Assembly: GCF_017498545.1 (NCBI RefSeq)
Contig: NZ_CP071793.1
Span: 3,861,501 to 3,925,500, forward strand
DNA from: Sulfidibacter corallicola
GTDB lineage: Bacteria > Acidobacteriota > Holophagae > Acanthopleuribacterales > Acanthopleuribacteraceae
DNA: 64,000 nucleotides
Direction: 5' to 3'
The notes below the pieces were generated by a model. That model made no database searches. It was given only the letters and a program-made list of their open reading frames with translations, and was not told where the DNA came from. Positions 19,621-27,765 of this stretch are shown piece by piece; the stretch's first letter is position 1, and each line of letters starts with the position of its first letter. A program made the translations under genes and the position numbers.

Positions 19621-19665
19621 GGTTGGCCCGCTGGGCCGACTTTTCGAAGTTACCCAAGCGCGATA
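19621..19665 (+). repeat. Outer arm of inverted REP mosaic (left copy)
   Basis: The stretch with TTGGCCCGCTGGGCC and CTTTTCGAAGT recurs, with changes, in inverted orientation at 22027-22072 (AGTGGGCCCAGCGGGC, preceded by CACTTCGAAAAG). The two arms face each other across 2.4 kb. Inside each copy GGCCCGCTGGGCC is itself palindromic. Confidence 0.6.
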
Positions 19666-19763
19666 CCAGCGAATATTTGAATGGCGAAACACAAATGCTC
19701 ACTTTGCAGACCTTTGCCGGAGGGAGCACCGTTGTAGTGCCCGCATTTCCAGAGAGGTGTCGT

Positions 19764-19800
19764 GCCTGTAGGTGGAGCAGCTTGCTCCACCAATCGAAGC
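19764..19800 (+). repeat. REP-like palindromic element (forward copy)
   Basis: GCCTGTAGGT is followed by a long imperfect palindrome (GGTGGAGCAGCTTGCTCCACC is 21 nt, positions 19771-19791) and then AATCGAAGC. The same element is present in inverted orientation at 21802-21848, and variants occur at 33046-33085 and elsewhere in the window. This is the core of a dispersed repeat family. Confidence 0.85.
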
Positions 19801-19924
19801 AACCCAAGCAACCTCAATCAATTACACCAAAGAGCGAAGCGGGAAATCTCCCTCACCGTACCTCACCGAAGTCGCAAAGTCCACAGCCCCTCATGGTGAG
19901 AGGGACGTAAGGCCTGTAGGTCGA

Positions 19925-19947
19925 GCAGCCTGAGGCTGTGTGAAAAC
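19925..19947 (+). repeat. Left terminal inverted repeat of IS1182 element
   Basis: This 23-bp end matches 21646-21668 in inverted orientation at 22 of 23 positions. The mismatch is at position 5. Confidence 0.85.
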
Positions 19948-20038
19948 TCATAACATGTATATTTATCAGTATTTTACGTTTATTTTTGCGCAATTTTGTG
20001 CTATAAGTCTTTTAAAACAAGTGAGGTATCCGTGTTTT

Positions 20039-21457
20039 ATGAGATACATTTCAGGCACTCCTCGTGATCAAACCCAGATGTTTCCTCCCCTCATGGACGA
20101 CTTTGTTGCTGAGGAGAATCCGGTTCGGTTTATTGATGCTTTTGTCGACTCGCTCGACATGGAAGAACTTAAATTCGTACGTTCCGAACCTAAAAAAACC
20201 GGGCGCCCTGGCTACGATCCCAAGGACCTGATCAAGCTCTATATCTACGGATATCTCAACAAGATACGTTCCAGTCGAGGCCTCGAAAAGGAAACCCATC
20301 GGAACGTAGAGCTGATGTGGCTGATGCGTGGTCTGAAACCCGACTTCAAAACGATTGCCGATTTTCGCAAGAACAACAAAAAGGGGATCGCTGGGGTATT
20401 TCGCCAGTTCACCCTACTCTGCAAAAAGAACCAATTGTTCGGCTGTGAATTGCTCGGTATTGACGGCAGCAAGTTCAAAGCAGTCAACAGCCAGGCACGG
20501 AACTTCAATGCCTCGCGTTTGGCGAAGGTGATAAGCCAGATCGAAGAACGCATCGAAGACTACCTGGAAAAGCTGACCAAGCAGGACGAGAAAGAGGCAA
20601 AGGTTCAAAAGGCGACCAAGAAAGAGCTGAGAGAAAAAATCCGCAAGTTGACGGAGCAAAAGGAGGAATTGAAGGAGGCCGAAACTCGGTTGAAGGAGAG
20701 CCAAGATAGTCAGGTATCTCTTACAGATGAGGACGCCCGTGCAATGAGGGGAAGGCATGGGAAGACAGTGGGTTACAACGTGCAAATCGGAGTGGATCAC
20801 AAGCACAAGCTGGTGGCGGCGGTGGATGTCAACCAAGCGCGAAACGATAAAGACCAGTTGAGTGGGATCAGCCTAAAATCAAAGGAAAATCTGGGGATCG
20901 AAAAGTGCGAGGTTGTAGCGGACAAAGGATATTACAGCCATCAGGAAATGGCGAAGTGTTTGGATGAAGGGATTACACCGAGGGTGCCTCCCTGTAGAAC
21001 CCGGCAGCAGACATCGGGTCGATTCACGAAAGAGGCATTCGTTTACGACAGGGACGCGAACACCTACACGTGCCCGAACGGAGAGGTGTTGGAGCCCTTG
21101 AAAAAGAAGAGCTCAGAACAAGCGAAAACCATCTATAAAACGAAGGCTTGCAAAGGATGCCCGCTCAGAGATCAATGCACCACCGCAAAAAGCGGTCGAC
21201 AGATCGAGAGAAGCGCATATGAAGATCAAATCGAGGAGTTAGAGCGGGAGAGCAAGAAAAAGGGCTTCCTGCAAAAGGCCCGAAAAGGGCTGGTGGAACA
21301 TCCGTTTGGGGTGCTAAAGGCGAGCTTCCAGTATGGGAGTTTCTTAACGAAAGGAATGGAGAACGTGAGGACAGAAATGAACTTGGCGGCCCTGGCCTAC
21401 AACATGAAGAGGTTCTTCAACATCATGGGACAAGAAAGACTGATGGAAGCTCTGTAA
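20039..21457 (+). CDS. IS1182-family transposase
   Basis: This 472-residue DDE transposase has the N-terminal DUF772-type region (RYISGTPRDQTQMFPPLMDDFV...DPKDLIKLYIYGYL), the first catalytic Asp in LLGIDGSKFKAV, a Lys/Glu-rich coiled segment (about 180-245), the YNVQIGVDHKHKLVAAVDV core with the second Asp in VVADKGYY, and a C-terminal zinc-ribbon-like CPNGEVL...CKGCPLRDQCTT followed by the Glu-bearing RKGLVEHPFGVLK. The frame is uninterrupted. The open frame extends upstream, but the ATG at 20039 gives the family start MRYISG. The protein is distinctly lower in G+C than its neighbours. Confidence 0.92.
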   Translation: MRYISGTPRDQTQMFPPLMDDFVAEENPVRFIDAFVDSLDMEELKFVRSEPKKTGRPGYDPKDLIKLYIYGYLNKIRSSRGLEKETHRNVELMWLMRGLKPDFKTIADFRKNNKKGIAGVFRQFTLLCKKNQLFGCELLGIDGSKFKAVNSQARNFNASRLAKVISQIEERIEDYLEKLTKQDEKEAKVQKATKKELREKIRKLTEQKEELKEAETRLKESQDSQVSLTDEDARAMRGRHGKTVGYNVQIGVDHKHKLVAAVDVNQARNDKDQLSGISLKSKENLGIEKCEVVADKGYYSHQEMAKCLDEGITPRVPPCRTRQQTSGRFTKEAFVYDRDANTYTCPNGEVLEPLKKKSSEQAKTIYKTKACKGCPLRDQCTTAKSGRQIERSAYEDQIEELERESKKKGFLQKARKGLVEHPFGVLKASFQYGSFLTKGMENVRTEMNLAALAYNMKRFFNIMGQERLMEAL

Positions 21458-21645
21458 GAATAATACCGCGACTGAGTTGTAAGTTGTTTTAACCAAGCTA
21501 ATTAAAAGATCAGGTGCTACCTCACCAGAAAAAGGAGACAGAAACCATCACCCCAAAGCCAACAAGATAAGGATTAAGTTGCGGAACGGCCGGAACGGCC
21601 GGTGAAGAAAAAGAACCGGTGCAGGCCGAAACGAGGGAATTCAGG

Positions 21646-21668
21646 GTTTTCACACAGCCTCAGCCTGC
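21646..21668 (-). repeat. Right terminal inverted repeat of IS1182 element
   Basis: This end is the inverted partner of 19925-19947. It is about 190 bp after the transposase stop codon, leaving a short non-coding tail. Confidence 0.85.
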
Positions 21669-21801
21669 CTTACCGACCCTGCTCAACCCGCCGAAGTGAT
21701 TGGCCTGCGATGTGGCAATACAATGGAGGGCGCCGGAATCTCGGCATGTACCGACTCGGGAGAAGGAGTCGCTCCGCTCTTTGGCCTCATACCACGTCGA
21801 A

Positions 21802-21848
21802 GCGGGCGTCGCTTCGATTGGTGGAGCAAGCTGCTCCACCTACAGGCC
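21802..21848 (-). repeat. REP-like palindromic element (inverted copy)
   Basis: This is the reverse complement of the element at 19764-19800 from GCTTCGATT through the palindrome to CTACAGGCC, apparently identical over the 21-nt core. The two copies face each other across the IS1182 element. Confidence 0.85.
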
Positions 21849-22026
21849 TGGACTCTCTCTCGGTAAGCGGGAAGAGCGAGGATGGGTACTTCGACTGAGG
21901 ATCTTTCGCGAAAGAATCGGCTTCGCTCTTAGGCTTCCTGAAAAACCGTAGGTTGGGTGACTTCGACAAGTCCATCGGGCCGATGGACCTACCTGGCACG
22001 ACGACCCTCTGAGCATGCGACCACTG

Positions 22027-22072
22027 CGCGATTGGATCACTTCGAAAAGTGGGCCCAGCGGGCATACCGCCC
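22027..22072 (-). repeat. Outer arm of inverted REP mosaic (right copy)
   Basis: This is an inverted, diverged match to 19621-19665 sharing the CACTTCGAAAAG and GGGCCCAGCGGGC stretches. It marks the right edge of the palindromic mosaic. Confidence 0.6.
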
Positions 22073-22176
22073 GTGACCAACCTACCGCCATGACGTTTGC
22101 GGGAACTCCGTTGGAGAGGCGCTTCGGCGCCGACGAGGGACGCACCCCGGCCCGCGGCAAAGCCCCTCGAAGTCGA

Positions 22177-23568
22177 TCACACCGGAAAATCCAGATCGGG
22201 CGTCAGGGTGCCGAACCCGGCTCGACTGGTTTCCTTGAAGTCGGGGTGCATGCGCTTGCCGTTCTCGTACATCTTCTCGATCACGAGATCCAAACTGATG
22301 CGGTGATCCTTGAGCGTGATCGCGTGCTGGGCGGCCGCGAGCGCTTTTTGGGCGAAAATGCCGTTGCGCTCGATGCAGGGGATCTGGACGTAGCCCTTCA
22401 TCGGCGTGCATTCCAAACCCAAGGAATGCTCCATCGCCACCTCGGCGGCGTACTCCACCTCGCGCGACGTTCCGCTGAAGAGCTGGCACACCGCGCCGGC
22501 GGCCATCGAGCAAGCCGCCCCCACTTCGCCCTGACAGCCCACTTCGGAACCCGAGATCGAGGCGTTGGCCTGGATCAGGCCCCCGATCCCCGCCGCCGTG
22601 AACAGGGCCTCGACAATTTGGTCCTCGCTGAAATCGTCGAGAAACATGGCGGCATACATCACGCCCGGAACGACCCCGGCTCCGCCGTTGGTCGGCGCGG
22701 TCACGACCCGGCCCGAAGCCGCGTTCTCCTCCGAGACCGCATAGGCGAAGGCCGTCGCGTAACGGCAGATGTCGTTGCTGGCAAAAATGCCGCGGCGCTT
22801 GGGCTTCTTTGCCGCGTCAAAGAGCTGGGGCGCGCGCCGCTTGACCCGCAGGATCCCCGGCAACACGGGCTCCTTGGGTTCCAGCCCGCGCTCCACACAT
22901 TCCTTCATCACGTGCCAGATGTTGCGCATCCGTTCGAAGGTTTCGTCGAGCGTGGTGCGGTCGATCGCCGCCGTGTTGCGCTTGACGATCTCCGAGAGGG
23001 GCACGCCTTCCTGATGGGCGAACTGCAGCCATTCGGAGGCCAGCTTGTAGGGAAAAGGTTCTTGGTGGGCTTCGTCGCCCTCTTCCTCGTCGGCTTCCTC
23101 GCGTACCATGCCGCCGCCGATCGAGTAGTAGTTGCGGGAAAAAAGCTCGCGGCCCTCGCCGTCGTAGATCGCGATGGTCAAACCGTTCTCGTGGCCCGGT
23201 AGGCGTTTGTAGGGTGACCAGATCAAATCCTTGGCAGAATCGAACGGTACCTCTTTGACACCCATGTCGAGTGTCTTGGTCTTGCGAACATGTTCCAGTG
23301 CGCCGTTGATCCGTTCCAGGTCGTCCGTTACCGGATCGTACCCCATCAAGCCGGCCACGATCGCGTTGTCCGTCAAGTGTCCCTTGCCCGTGCGAGCCAG
23401 ACTCCAACACAAGGTCACGCGCACCCGTGCCAGATGGTGTAACTCCTCCCGGCGCGCCAGCAAGCGGCGGAACAGGTTGCCGATGAGAATGGGCCCGTGG
23501 GTGTGCGATGAGCTGGGACCGACGGACCGCTTGAACGTTTGGAATGCACTGATACTGGAAGCCAGCAT
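22177..23568 (-). CDS. sdaA: L-serine ammonia-lyase (iron-sulfur, single chain)
   Basis: This enzyme converts L-serine to pyruvate and ammonia with a [4Fe-4S] cluster. The 463-residue protein has the N-terminal FKRSVGPSSSHTHGP motif of the beta-type domain, the GMGYD-like segment with GLMGYDPVTDDLERI, the alpha domain with APTNGGAGVVPGVMYA, and the cysteines for the cluster in GSEVGCQGEVGAACSMAAGA and further on (LGLECTPM...IPCIERN). The open frame goes up to 23766, but the ATG at 23568 is behind AGGGGGG and gives family length. It stands alone on the leftward strand with no obvious serine transporter or regulator beside it. Confidence 0.94.
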   Translation of the reverse strand: MLASSISAFQTFKRSVGPSSSHTHGPILIGNLFRRLLARREELHHLARVRVTLCWSLARTGKGHLTDNAIVAGLMGYDPVTDDLERINGALEHVRKTKTLDMGVKEVPFDSAKDLIWSPYKRLPGHENGLTIAIYDGEGRELFSRNYYSIGGGMVREEADEEEGDEAHQEPFPYKLASEWLQFAHQEGVPLSEIVKRNTAAIDRTTLDETFERMRNIWHVMKECVERGLEPKEPVLPGILRVKRRAPQLFDAAKKPKRRGIFASNDICRYATAFAYAVSEENAASGRVVTAPTNGGAGVVPGVMYAAMFLDDFSEDQIVEALFTAAGIGGLIQANASISGSEVGCQGEVGAACSMAAGAVCQLFSGTSREVEYAAEVAMEHSLGLECTPMKGYVQIPCIERNGIFAQKALAAAQHAITLKDHRISLDLVIEKMYENGKRMHPDFKETSRAGFGTLTPDLDFPV

Positions 23569-23814
23569 GAAACCCCCCTGATGCGCATCACGCGCGATGA
23601 TGACCCAAGCTTCGATGCCTTGGGCATTCCCCTGTTCGCGTTCCTTCCACGATCGCAAACACTCCCCAAAAGCATTGTAAGTGAAGTGGTCCCAGATTGT
23701 CAGTGAAGGCATGTCGCGAAGATGCGCAAAAAGGCTCGAGCGGGACGGGACCCGTTGGCGCGGCAAGCTTCCAACAGGTCCCGCCTCCCTGATTTCAAAC
23801 GAGTTCCATCGGAA

Positions 23815-26097
23815 TCAAGCGGGATCGGCGATCATTTCTTCCCTGAGCAGTGCGGTCGCTTCGACCATATTGCGCAGAGAGGCCACGGCCTCCGGCCAGC
23901 CTCGAGTCTTGAGCCCACAATCGGGATTGACCCAGAGCCGATCGGCGGGAATCACTTCCAGCGCTTTTTTGAGAAGCGCCACGATTTCGTCCACGGTCGG
24001 GATACGCGGACTGTGGATGTCGTAAACCCCGGGCCCCACGTCGTTGGGATAGGCGAATCGCCGAAAGGCCTCCAGCAATTCCATCTTGCTTCGGCTGGAT
24101 TCGATACTGATCACATCCGCATCCAGCTTGGCGATCCATTCGACGATCTCGTTGAACTCGCTGTAACACATGTGGGTGTGGATCTGGGTGCTGTCCTCGA
24201 CACCCGCGGAAGTCAACCGAAAGGCATCGACGGCCCAGGCCAGATAGGATTCCTGATCGCGGTGGCGCAAGGGCATGCCCTCGCGCAGAGCCGCTTCATC
24301 GATTTGGATGATTTTGATCCCGGCCTTCTCCAGGTCACAGACCTCGTCGCGGATCGCCAGGGCGAGTTGGCGACACACTTCGGACCGAGACAGGTCCTCG
24401 CGCACGAAGCTCCAACACAGCATCGTCACCGGCCCGGTCAGCATGGCCTTGACGGGTTTGTCGGTGCGCGACTGGGCATAGCTGATCCAGGGCACCGTCA
24501 TCGCCTGGGGCCGGGCCACGTCTCCGAAAATCACCGGTGGTTTGACGCAACGACTGCCGTAACTCTGAACCCAGCCGTTCTGGGTGAAGCAGAACCCGTC
24601 CAGGCGTTCGCCGAAATACTCGACCATGTCGTTTCGTTCGGCCTCGCCGTGGACCAGTACATCGAGTCGCAGCGCTTCCTGGCGCGCGATCGTCTCGCCG
24701 ATCTCCTCGCGGAGAAAGGCCTCGTAGGCCTCGTGATCCAACAAGCCCTTCTTCCATTTTTTGCGTTGGGCGCGGATGGACTTGGTTTGGGGAAAGGAAC
24801 CGATGGTCGTCGTCGGCAAGGGCGGCAGCTTCAGCCAGGCCTGTTGGACGGGTTTCCGGAGCGCGTAGGTCTGCTTGCGGTGCAGCATGGTGTCGTCGAT
24901 GGCGGCCGTGCGTTCCCGAACCGTCGCGCGACACACGAGCGGATCGCTGCGCAACGAAGCCAGGTCGGCACGGTTGGCCTTCAGCTCCTCCGACGCCTCG
25001 ATATCCAGTCCGCTCCGTCCCAGTACGGCCACCTCGTGGCACTTCTGAACCGCGAACGACATGCCGGCCCGAAGCGTGGCGGGCAGGTCCGACTCGCTTC
25101 GGAGATCGACGGGCGCGTGCAACAGCGAGCAGCTCGAGGCCATCAACACCCGCGCGGGGCCGAGACGATCGCGAACCCGACGACCCAGGACCGCGGCCTC
25201 GGTCAAATCGGTTTTCCAGATGTTGCGACCATTCACCAGACCGAGCGACAGGCTCATGGACTCGGGCAAGCGCTCGAGCACCGGGTCGAGGTCTTCGCCG
25301 CCGCGAACCAGGTCGAGATGCAGGCCGCCAAAACAGGATTCGAGGGCCAGGTCCAGGTTTTCCGCGAGCGGCCCGAAATAGGTGGTCAGCAGCAACCGGC
25401 TACCGGAAACCGCACCGGCGAGACGGGCCCAGGCGGAAAGGGCCCGCGCCCGGGCTTCGGGAGATAGATCCGTGCAAAGCACCGGCTCGTCGATTTGAAT
25501 CCAGTCACAGAGCGGATCCAGCTTGGCGATGACACGCGCGTACATCTCCAGCAGGGGGGCCATCCAAGCCCAGCGGGCACCTGGGCGATCTTGCTTGCCC
25601 AGGCACAGCAGCGTGAGTGGTCCCAACAGCACCGGCTTGGGTCGCAAACCGAGCGCAAGCACGGCTTTGGTGTCGTTGAGCAACCGCGAGGAGCCAAGCC
25701 GAACGGACGGCTCGCCCGCGAACTCGGGCACGATGTAGTGGTAATTGGTATCGAACCACTTGGTCATTTCCATGGCGGGAACATTTCGCTCGATATCGCC
25801 CCGCGCCATGTGAAAGTAGGTGGTGAGATCGATCTTCCCTTGCTCGCCATGAAATCGGTCGGGCACGAGCCCCAGCATGCACAGCGTGTCCAAGACGTGA
25901 TCGTAAAGGGAGAAATCACCCGTGGTAATCCAGTTCAGGCCGGCTTCCGCCTGAATCAGCCAGTTGTTTTTTTTGATCGACCGAGCGAGTTCCAACAACG
26001 CGGTTTCGTCGCTCCTCCCTTTCCAGAAGTGCTCCAAGGCGCGCTTCAGTTCCCGGTTCCGGCCAATGCGGGGGAACCCTAAAATGTGTGTGTTCAT
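23815..26097 (-). CDS. metE: Cobalamin-independent methionine synthase
   Basis: MetE transfers a methyl group from methyltetrahydrofolate-polyglutamate to homocysteine. The 760-residue protein begins with the family opening THILGFPRIGRNRELK. The catalytic C-terminal half has TTTIGSFPQTKSIR, the zinc ligands in IHTHMCYSEF (His and Cys), ISIESSRS (Glu) and NPDCGLKTRGW (Cys). All are present, so it should be active. GAGGAG precedes the ATG by 8 nt. A cobalamin riboswitch lies in its leader (26328-26463). This implies that the enzyme is shut off when B12 is available, and that a B12-dependent MetH exists elsewhere in the genome. Confidence 0.96.
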   Translation of the reverse strand: MNTHILGFPRIGRNRELKRALEHFWKGRSDETALLELARSIKKNNWLIQAEAGLNWITTGDFSLYDHVLDTLCMLGLVPDRFHGEQGKIDLTTYFHMARGDIERNVPAMEMTKWFDTNYHYIVPEFAGEPSVRLGSSRLLNDTKAVLALGLRPKPVLLGPLTLLCLGKQDRPGARWAWMAPLLEMYARVIAKLDPLCDWIQIDEPVLCTDLSPEARARALSAWARLAGAVSGSRLLLTTYFGPLAENLDLALESCFGGLHLDLVRGGEDLDPVLERLPESMSLSLGLVNGRNIWKTDLTEAAVLGRRVRDRLGPARVLMASSCSLLHAPVDLRSESDLPATLRAGMSFAVQKCHEVAVLGRSGLDIEASEELKANRADLASLRSDPLVCRATVRERTAAIDDTMLHRKQTYALRKPVQQAWLKLPPLPTTTIGSFPQTKSIRAQRKKWKKGLLDHEAYEAFLREEIGETIARQEALRLDVLVHGEAERNDMVEYFGERLDGFCFTQNGWVQSYGSRCVKPPVIFGDVARPQAMTVPWISYAQSRTDKPVKAMLTGPVTMLCWSFVREDLSRSEVCRQLALAIRDEVCDLEKAGIKIIQIDEAALREGMPLRHRDQESYLAWAVDAFRLTSAGVEDSTQIHTHMCYSEFNEIVEWIAKLDADVISIESSRSKMELLEAFRRFAYPNDVGPGVYDIHSPRIPTVDEIVALLKKALEVIPADRLWVNPDCGLKTRGWPEAVASLRNMVEATALLREEMIADPA

Positions 26098-26327
26098 GAC
26101 CGTTACTCCTCAATATCGCGATGGGGAATCGGATCGGGGAGCAATGGCCGGTCGCGACCTGTGAACGCGCAAGTGATGCATCCAACCGTTTCTCGTGGAT
26201 GTCGAGACAGACCAGACCGCATTCGAAACGCGTCCGAGCGGAAGCGCAGCGAAGTTGCACGATTGGGGTGTGGGAAACGGGGATGTCAATCGCGGTCCTG
26301 TCTTGATCGCGAGACAGCCCTGCTCTC
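26098..26327 (-). other. metE leader downstream of the riboswitch
   Basis: This non-coding leader of about 230 nt lies between the riboswitch aptamer and the metE start. It contains an alternative hairpin that uses the aptamer's P1 3' strand (26328-26334 pairing with 26319-26325) and a second one (CTGTCT/AGACAG near 26296-26316). These could be the expression platform. No U-run follows, so control may be translational or Rho-based. Confidence 0.5.
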
Positions 26328-26463
26328 GAGCAGGACGTCTTCTGGCTCCCGGCCCTGGTTCCTGGTTGCCTTCCCATTCCTCGCGGAACAGTGACTCCAG
26401 AGGGATGATCCGGATACAGCGGCGCGTCCGCGACGGGTTCTCACCGTCTTCCGTTTCCTGCTC
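26328..26463 (-). promoter_or_regulatory. Cobalamin (AdoCbl/MeCbl) riboswitch of metE
   Basis: Read on the minus strand, the region shows the class landmarks in order. A P1 stem GAGCAGG/CCTGCTC is formed by 26457-26463 and 26328-26334. Then come GGAAACGGAAG, ACGGTGAGAACCCGT, GCGGACGCGCCGCTGTATCCGG as a loose match, the B12-box-like GAGTCACTG, GGGAAGG, CCAGGAACCAGGGCC, and the hallmark GCCGGGAGCCAGAAGAC. It lies in the metE leader, where B12 riboswitches are well known. Recognition is from the conserved nucleotides, not from a covariance search. Confidence 0.88.
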
Positions 26464-26487
26464 TGACTACCGATGTTCTGAGCCAAC

Positions 26488-26514
26488 AGTATAGGGCGCA
26501 ACCGGGAGTGTCAA
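26488..26514 (-). promoter_or_regulatory. Sigma-70-type promoter for metE
   Basis: On the minus strand TTGACA (26509-26514) is a perfect -35 box and TATACT (26488-26493) a good -10 box. The spacing is 15 bp, shorter than the usual 17. Transcription would start about 20 nt before the riboswitch, which supports the assignment. Confidence 0.55.
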
Positions 26515-26529
26515 CCCAAACCGGAAACG

Positions 26530-26554
26530 AAAAAGGGCTCTCGTTGGAGAGCCC
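26530..26554 (-). terminator. Rho-independent terminator of the isocitrate dehydrogenase gene
   Basis: Read on the minus strand, GGGCTCTC (26554-26547) pairs with GAGAGCCC (26542-26535) around a 4-nt loop and is followed by a five-U run. It separates this gene from the metE transcript. Confidence 0.9.
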
Positions 26555-26586
26555 AAATCGGCGTATTCGGTTTGATGTGATGGTGA

Positions 26587-27591
26587 TCAGGACATGGCCG
26601 CAATCACCGCATCGCCGTATGCCCCGGTGGAGGATTTGCCGCCCAAATCGGCGGTGCAGGCATCTTTGTCGGCCAGGACCTTCATGATGGCGTCGTTGAT
26701 ACGCGCACCCACGTCGTTCTGCCCGATGTGCTCCAACATCAAGATCGCCGAGAAGAGCAACGCCGTGGGATTGGCTTTGCCCTGACCCGCGATATCGGGT
26801 GCCGAACCGTGTACGGCCTCGAACATCGCGTGTTCGCGACCGATGTTGGCGGAACCGGTCAAGCCCAAGCCACCGACCAGGCCCGAGGCCAGGTCGGAGA
26901 GGATGTCGCCGAACAGGTTGGTGGTCACCACCACGTCGAAACGCGAGGGATTCATGACCATCTGCATGGCCATGTTGTCGACGATCAGGTCCTCGTACTC
27001 GATGTCGGGATACTGCTGGGCGATCTCGTTTCCGACTTTGAGGAACAAACCGGTACTCAGCTTGAGGATGTTGGCCTTGTGGACCAGGGTCACCTTTTTG
27101 CGCTTGTGTTTCGTCGCGTAATCGAATGCCGCGCCGATGATGTTCTCACTCGCTTCCCGGGTAATCAGGGCGATGCTTTCAGCCCTGGTGTGATCTTCGT
27201 TGGCCCAACGCTCGATGCCGCTGTAGAGCCCCTGGGTGTTCTCGCGAAACAGCACCAGGTCGACATCCTTGAACGGTGTGTCGATACCGGGCAGACTGCG
27301 AGCCGGGCGAATGTTGCTGAACAGGTTGAATTCCTGTCGCAGTGAGACGTTGATGGAGCGAAAACCACTGCCGACCGGCGTGGTCAAAGGTCCCTTCAAG
27401 ACGATCCGGTGCTCGCGTATCTTCGCCAAAGTCTCCTCCGGCAAAGGATTCCCCGAATTCTCGAATGCGGTCATCCCCGCTTCCGCCTTTACCCAGTCGA
27501 CCTGGGCCCCCGCGGCGTCGAGAATTTTGAGGACTGCGGCCGTTATCTCGGGGCCGATGCCGTCCCCGGGGATCAATACAACTTGATTCAT
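26587..27591 (-). CDS. NAD-type isocitrate dehydrogenase (isocitrate/isopropylmalate dehydrogenase family)
   Basis: This is a 334-residue beta-decarboxylating dehydrogenase of the isocitrate/isopropylmalate/homoisocitrate family. It has the N-terminal IPGDGIGPE, the substrate site TTPVGSGFRSINVSLRQEF (the isocitrate-type S..N..LR pattern), IRPARSLPG, RENTQGLYSG, the metal-binding NLFGDILSDLASGLVGG and the NAD-site region EAVHGSAPDIAGQGKANP. The residue pattern after HGSAPDI fits NAD-type isocitrate dehydrogenase best, although isopropylmalate or homoisocitrate cannot be fully excluded. There is no leu operon around it. GGAGG precedes the ATG by 6 nt. The enzyme acts in the TCA cycle. Confidence 0.87.
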   Translation of the reverse strand: MNQVVLIPGDGIGPEITAAVLKILDAAGAQVDWVKAEAGMTAFENSGNPLPEETLAKIREHRIVLKGPLTTPVGSGFRSINVSLRQEFNLFSNIRPARSLPGIDTPFKDVDLVLFRENTQGLYSGIERWANEDHTRAESIALITREASENIIGAAFDYATKHKRKKVTLVHKANILKLSTGLFLKVGNEIAQQYPDIEYEDLIVDNMAMQMVMNPSRFDVVVTTNLFGDILSDLASGLVGGLGLTGSANIGREHAMFEAVHGSAPDIAGQGKANPTALLFSAILMLEHIGQNDVGARINDAIMKVLADKDACTADLGGKSSTGAYGDAVIAAMS

Positions 27592-27765
27592 TTCGTACCT
27601 CCGAAACTTCTATTTTACCCCAAACAGCCGGATAGCTGAACGTCGCAAGTCCTGAACGACGAGGGGCCTCACGGGAATCTCAAAAAAAAATTTCGAAGCC
27701 GAACGAAACCCTCCCGGGATCGAGGCATCTAAGGCCGCACAACCCGACCCCCAAGGAGATGCGCC

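Larger units (their letters stand above)
19925..21668 (+). mobile_element. IS1182-family insertion sequence
   Basis: This element is about 1.74 kb. Its ends are 23-bp inverted repeats (19925-19947 and 21646-21668) sharing CTGAGGCTGTGTGAAAAC plus GCAG at the outer edge, with one mismatch. It holds one transposase gene. It sits inside a REP-like palindrome: GCCTGTAGGTCGAGCAGC lies to the left and TGCTCAACCCGCCGAAG lies about 12 nt beyond the right end. I see no clear target duplication, which is usual when such elements enter palindromes. Confidence 0.85.
21669..22176. other. Right half of REP mosaic, no gene
   Basis: This 500-bp stretch is non-coding. It holds the broken half of the REP palindrome (TGCTCAACCCGCCGAAG near 21680), a segment GGAGAAGGAGTCGCTCCGCTCTTTGGCC that resembles part of the 440-bp repeat at 33 kb, an inverted REP copy (21802-21848), a GTAGGT/ACCTAC hairpin near 21950-21992, and the outer inverted arm at 22027-22072. 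The spacer to sdaA, which ends at 22177, has no visible signal. Confidence 0.65.
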
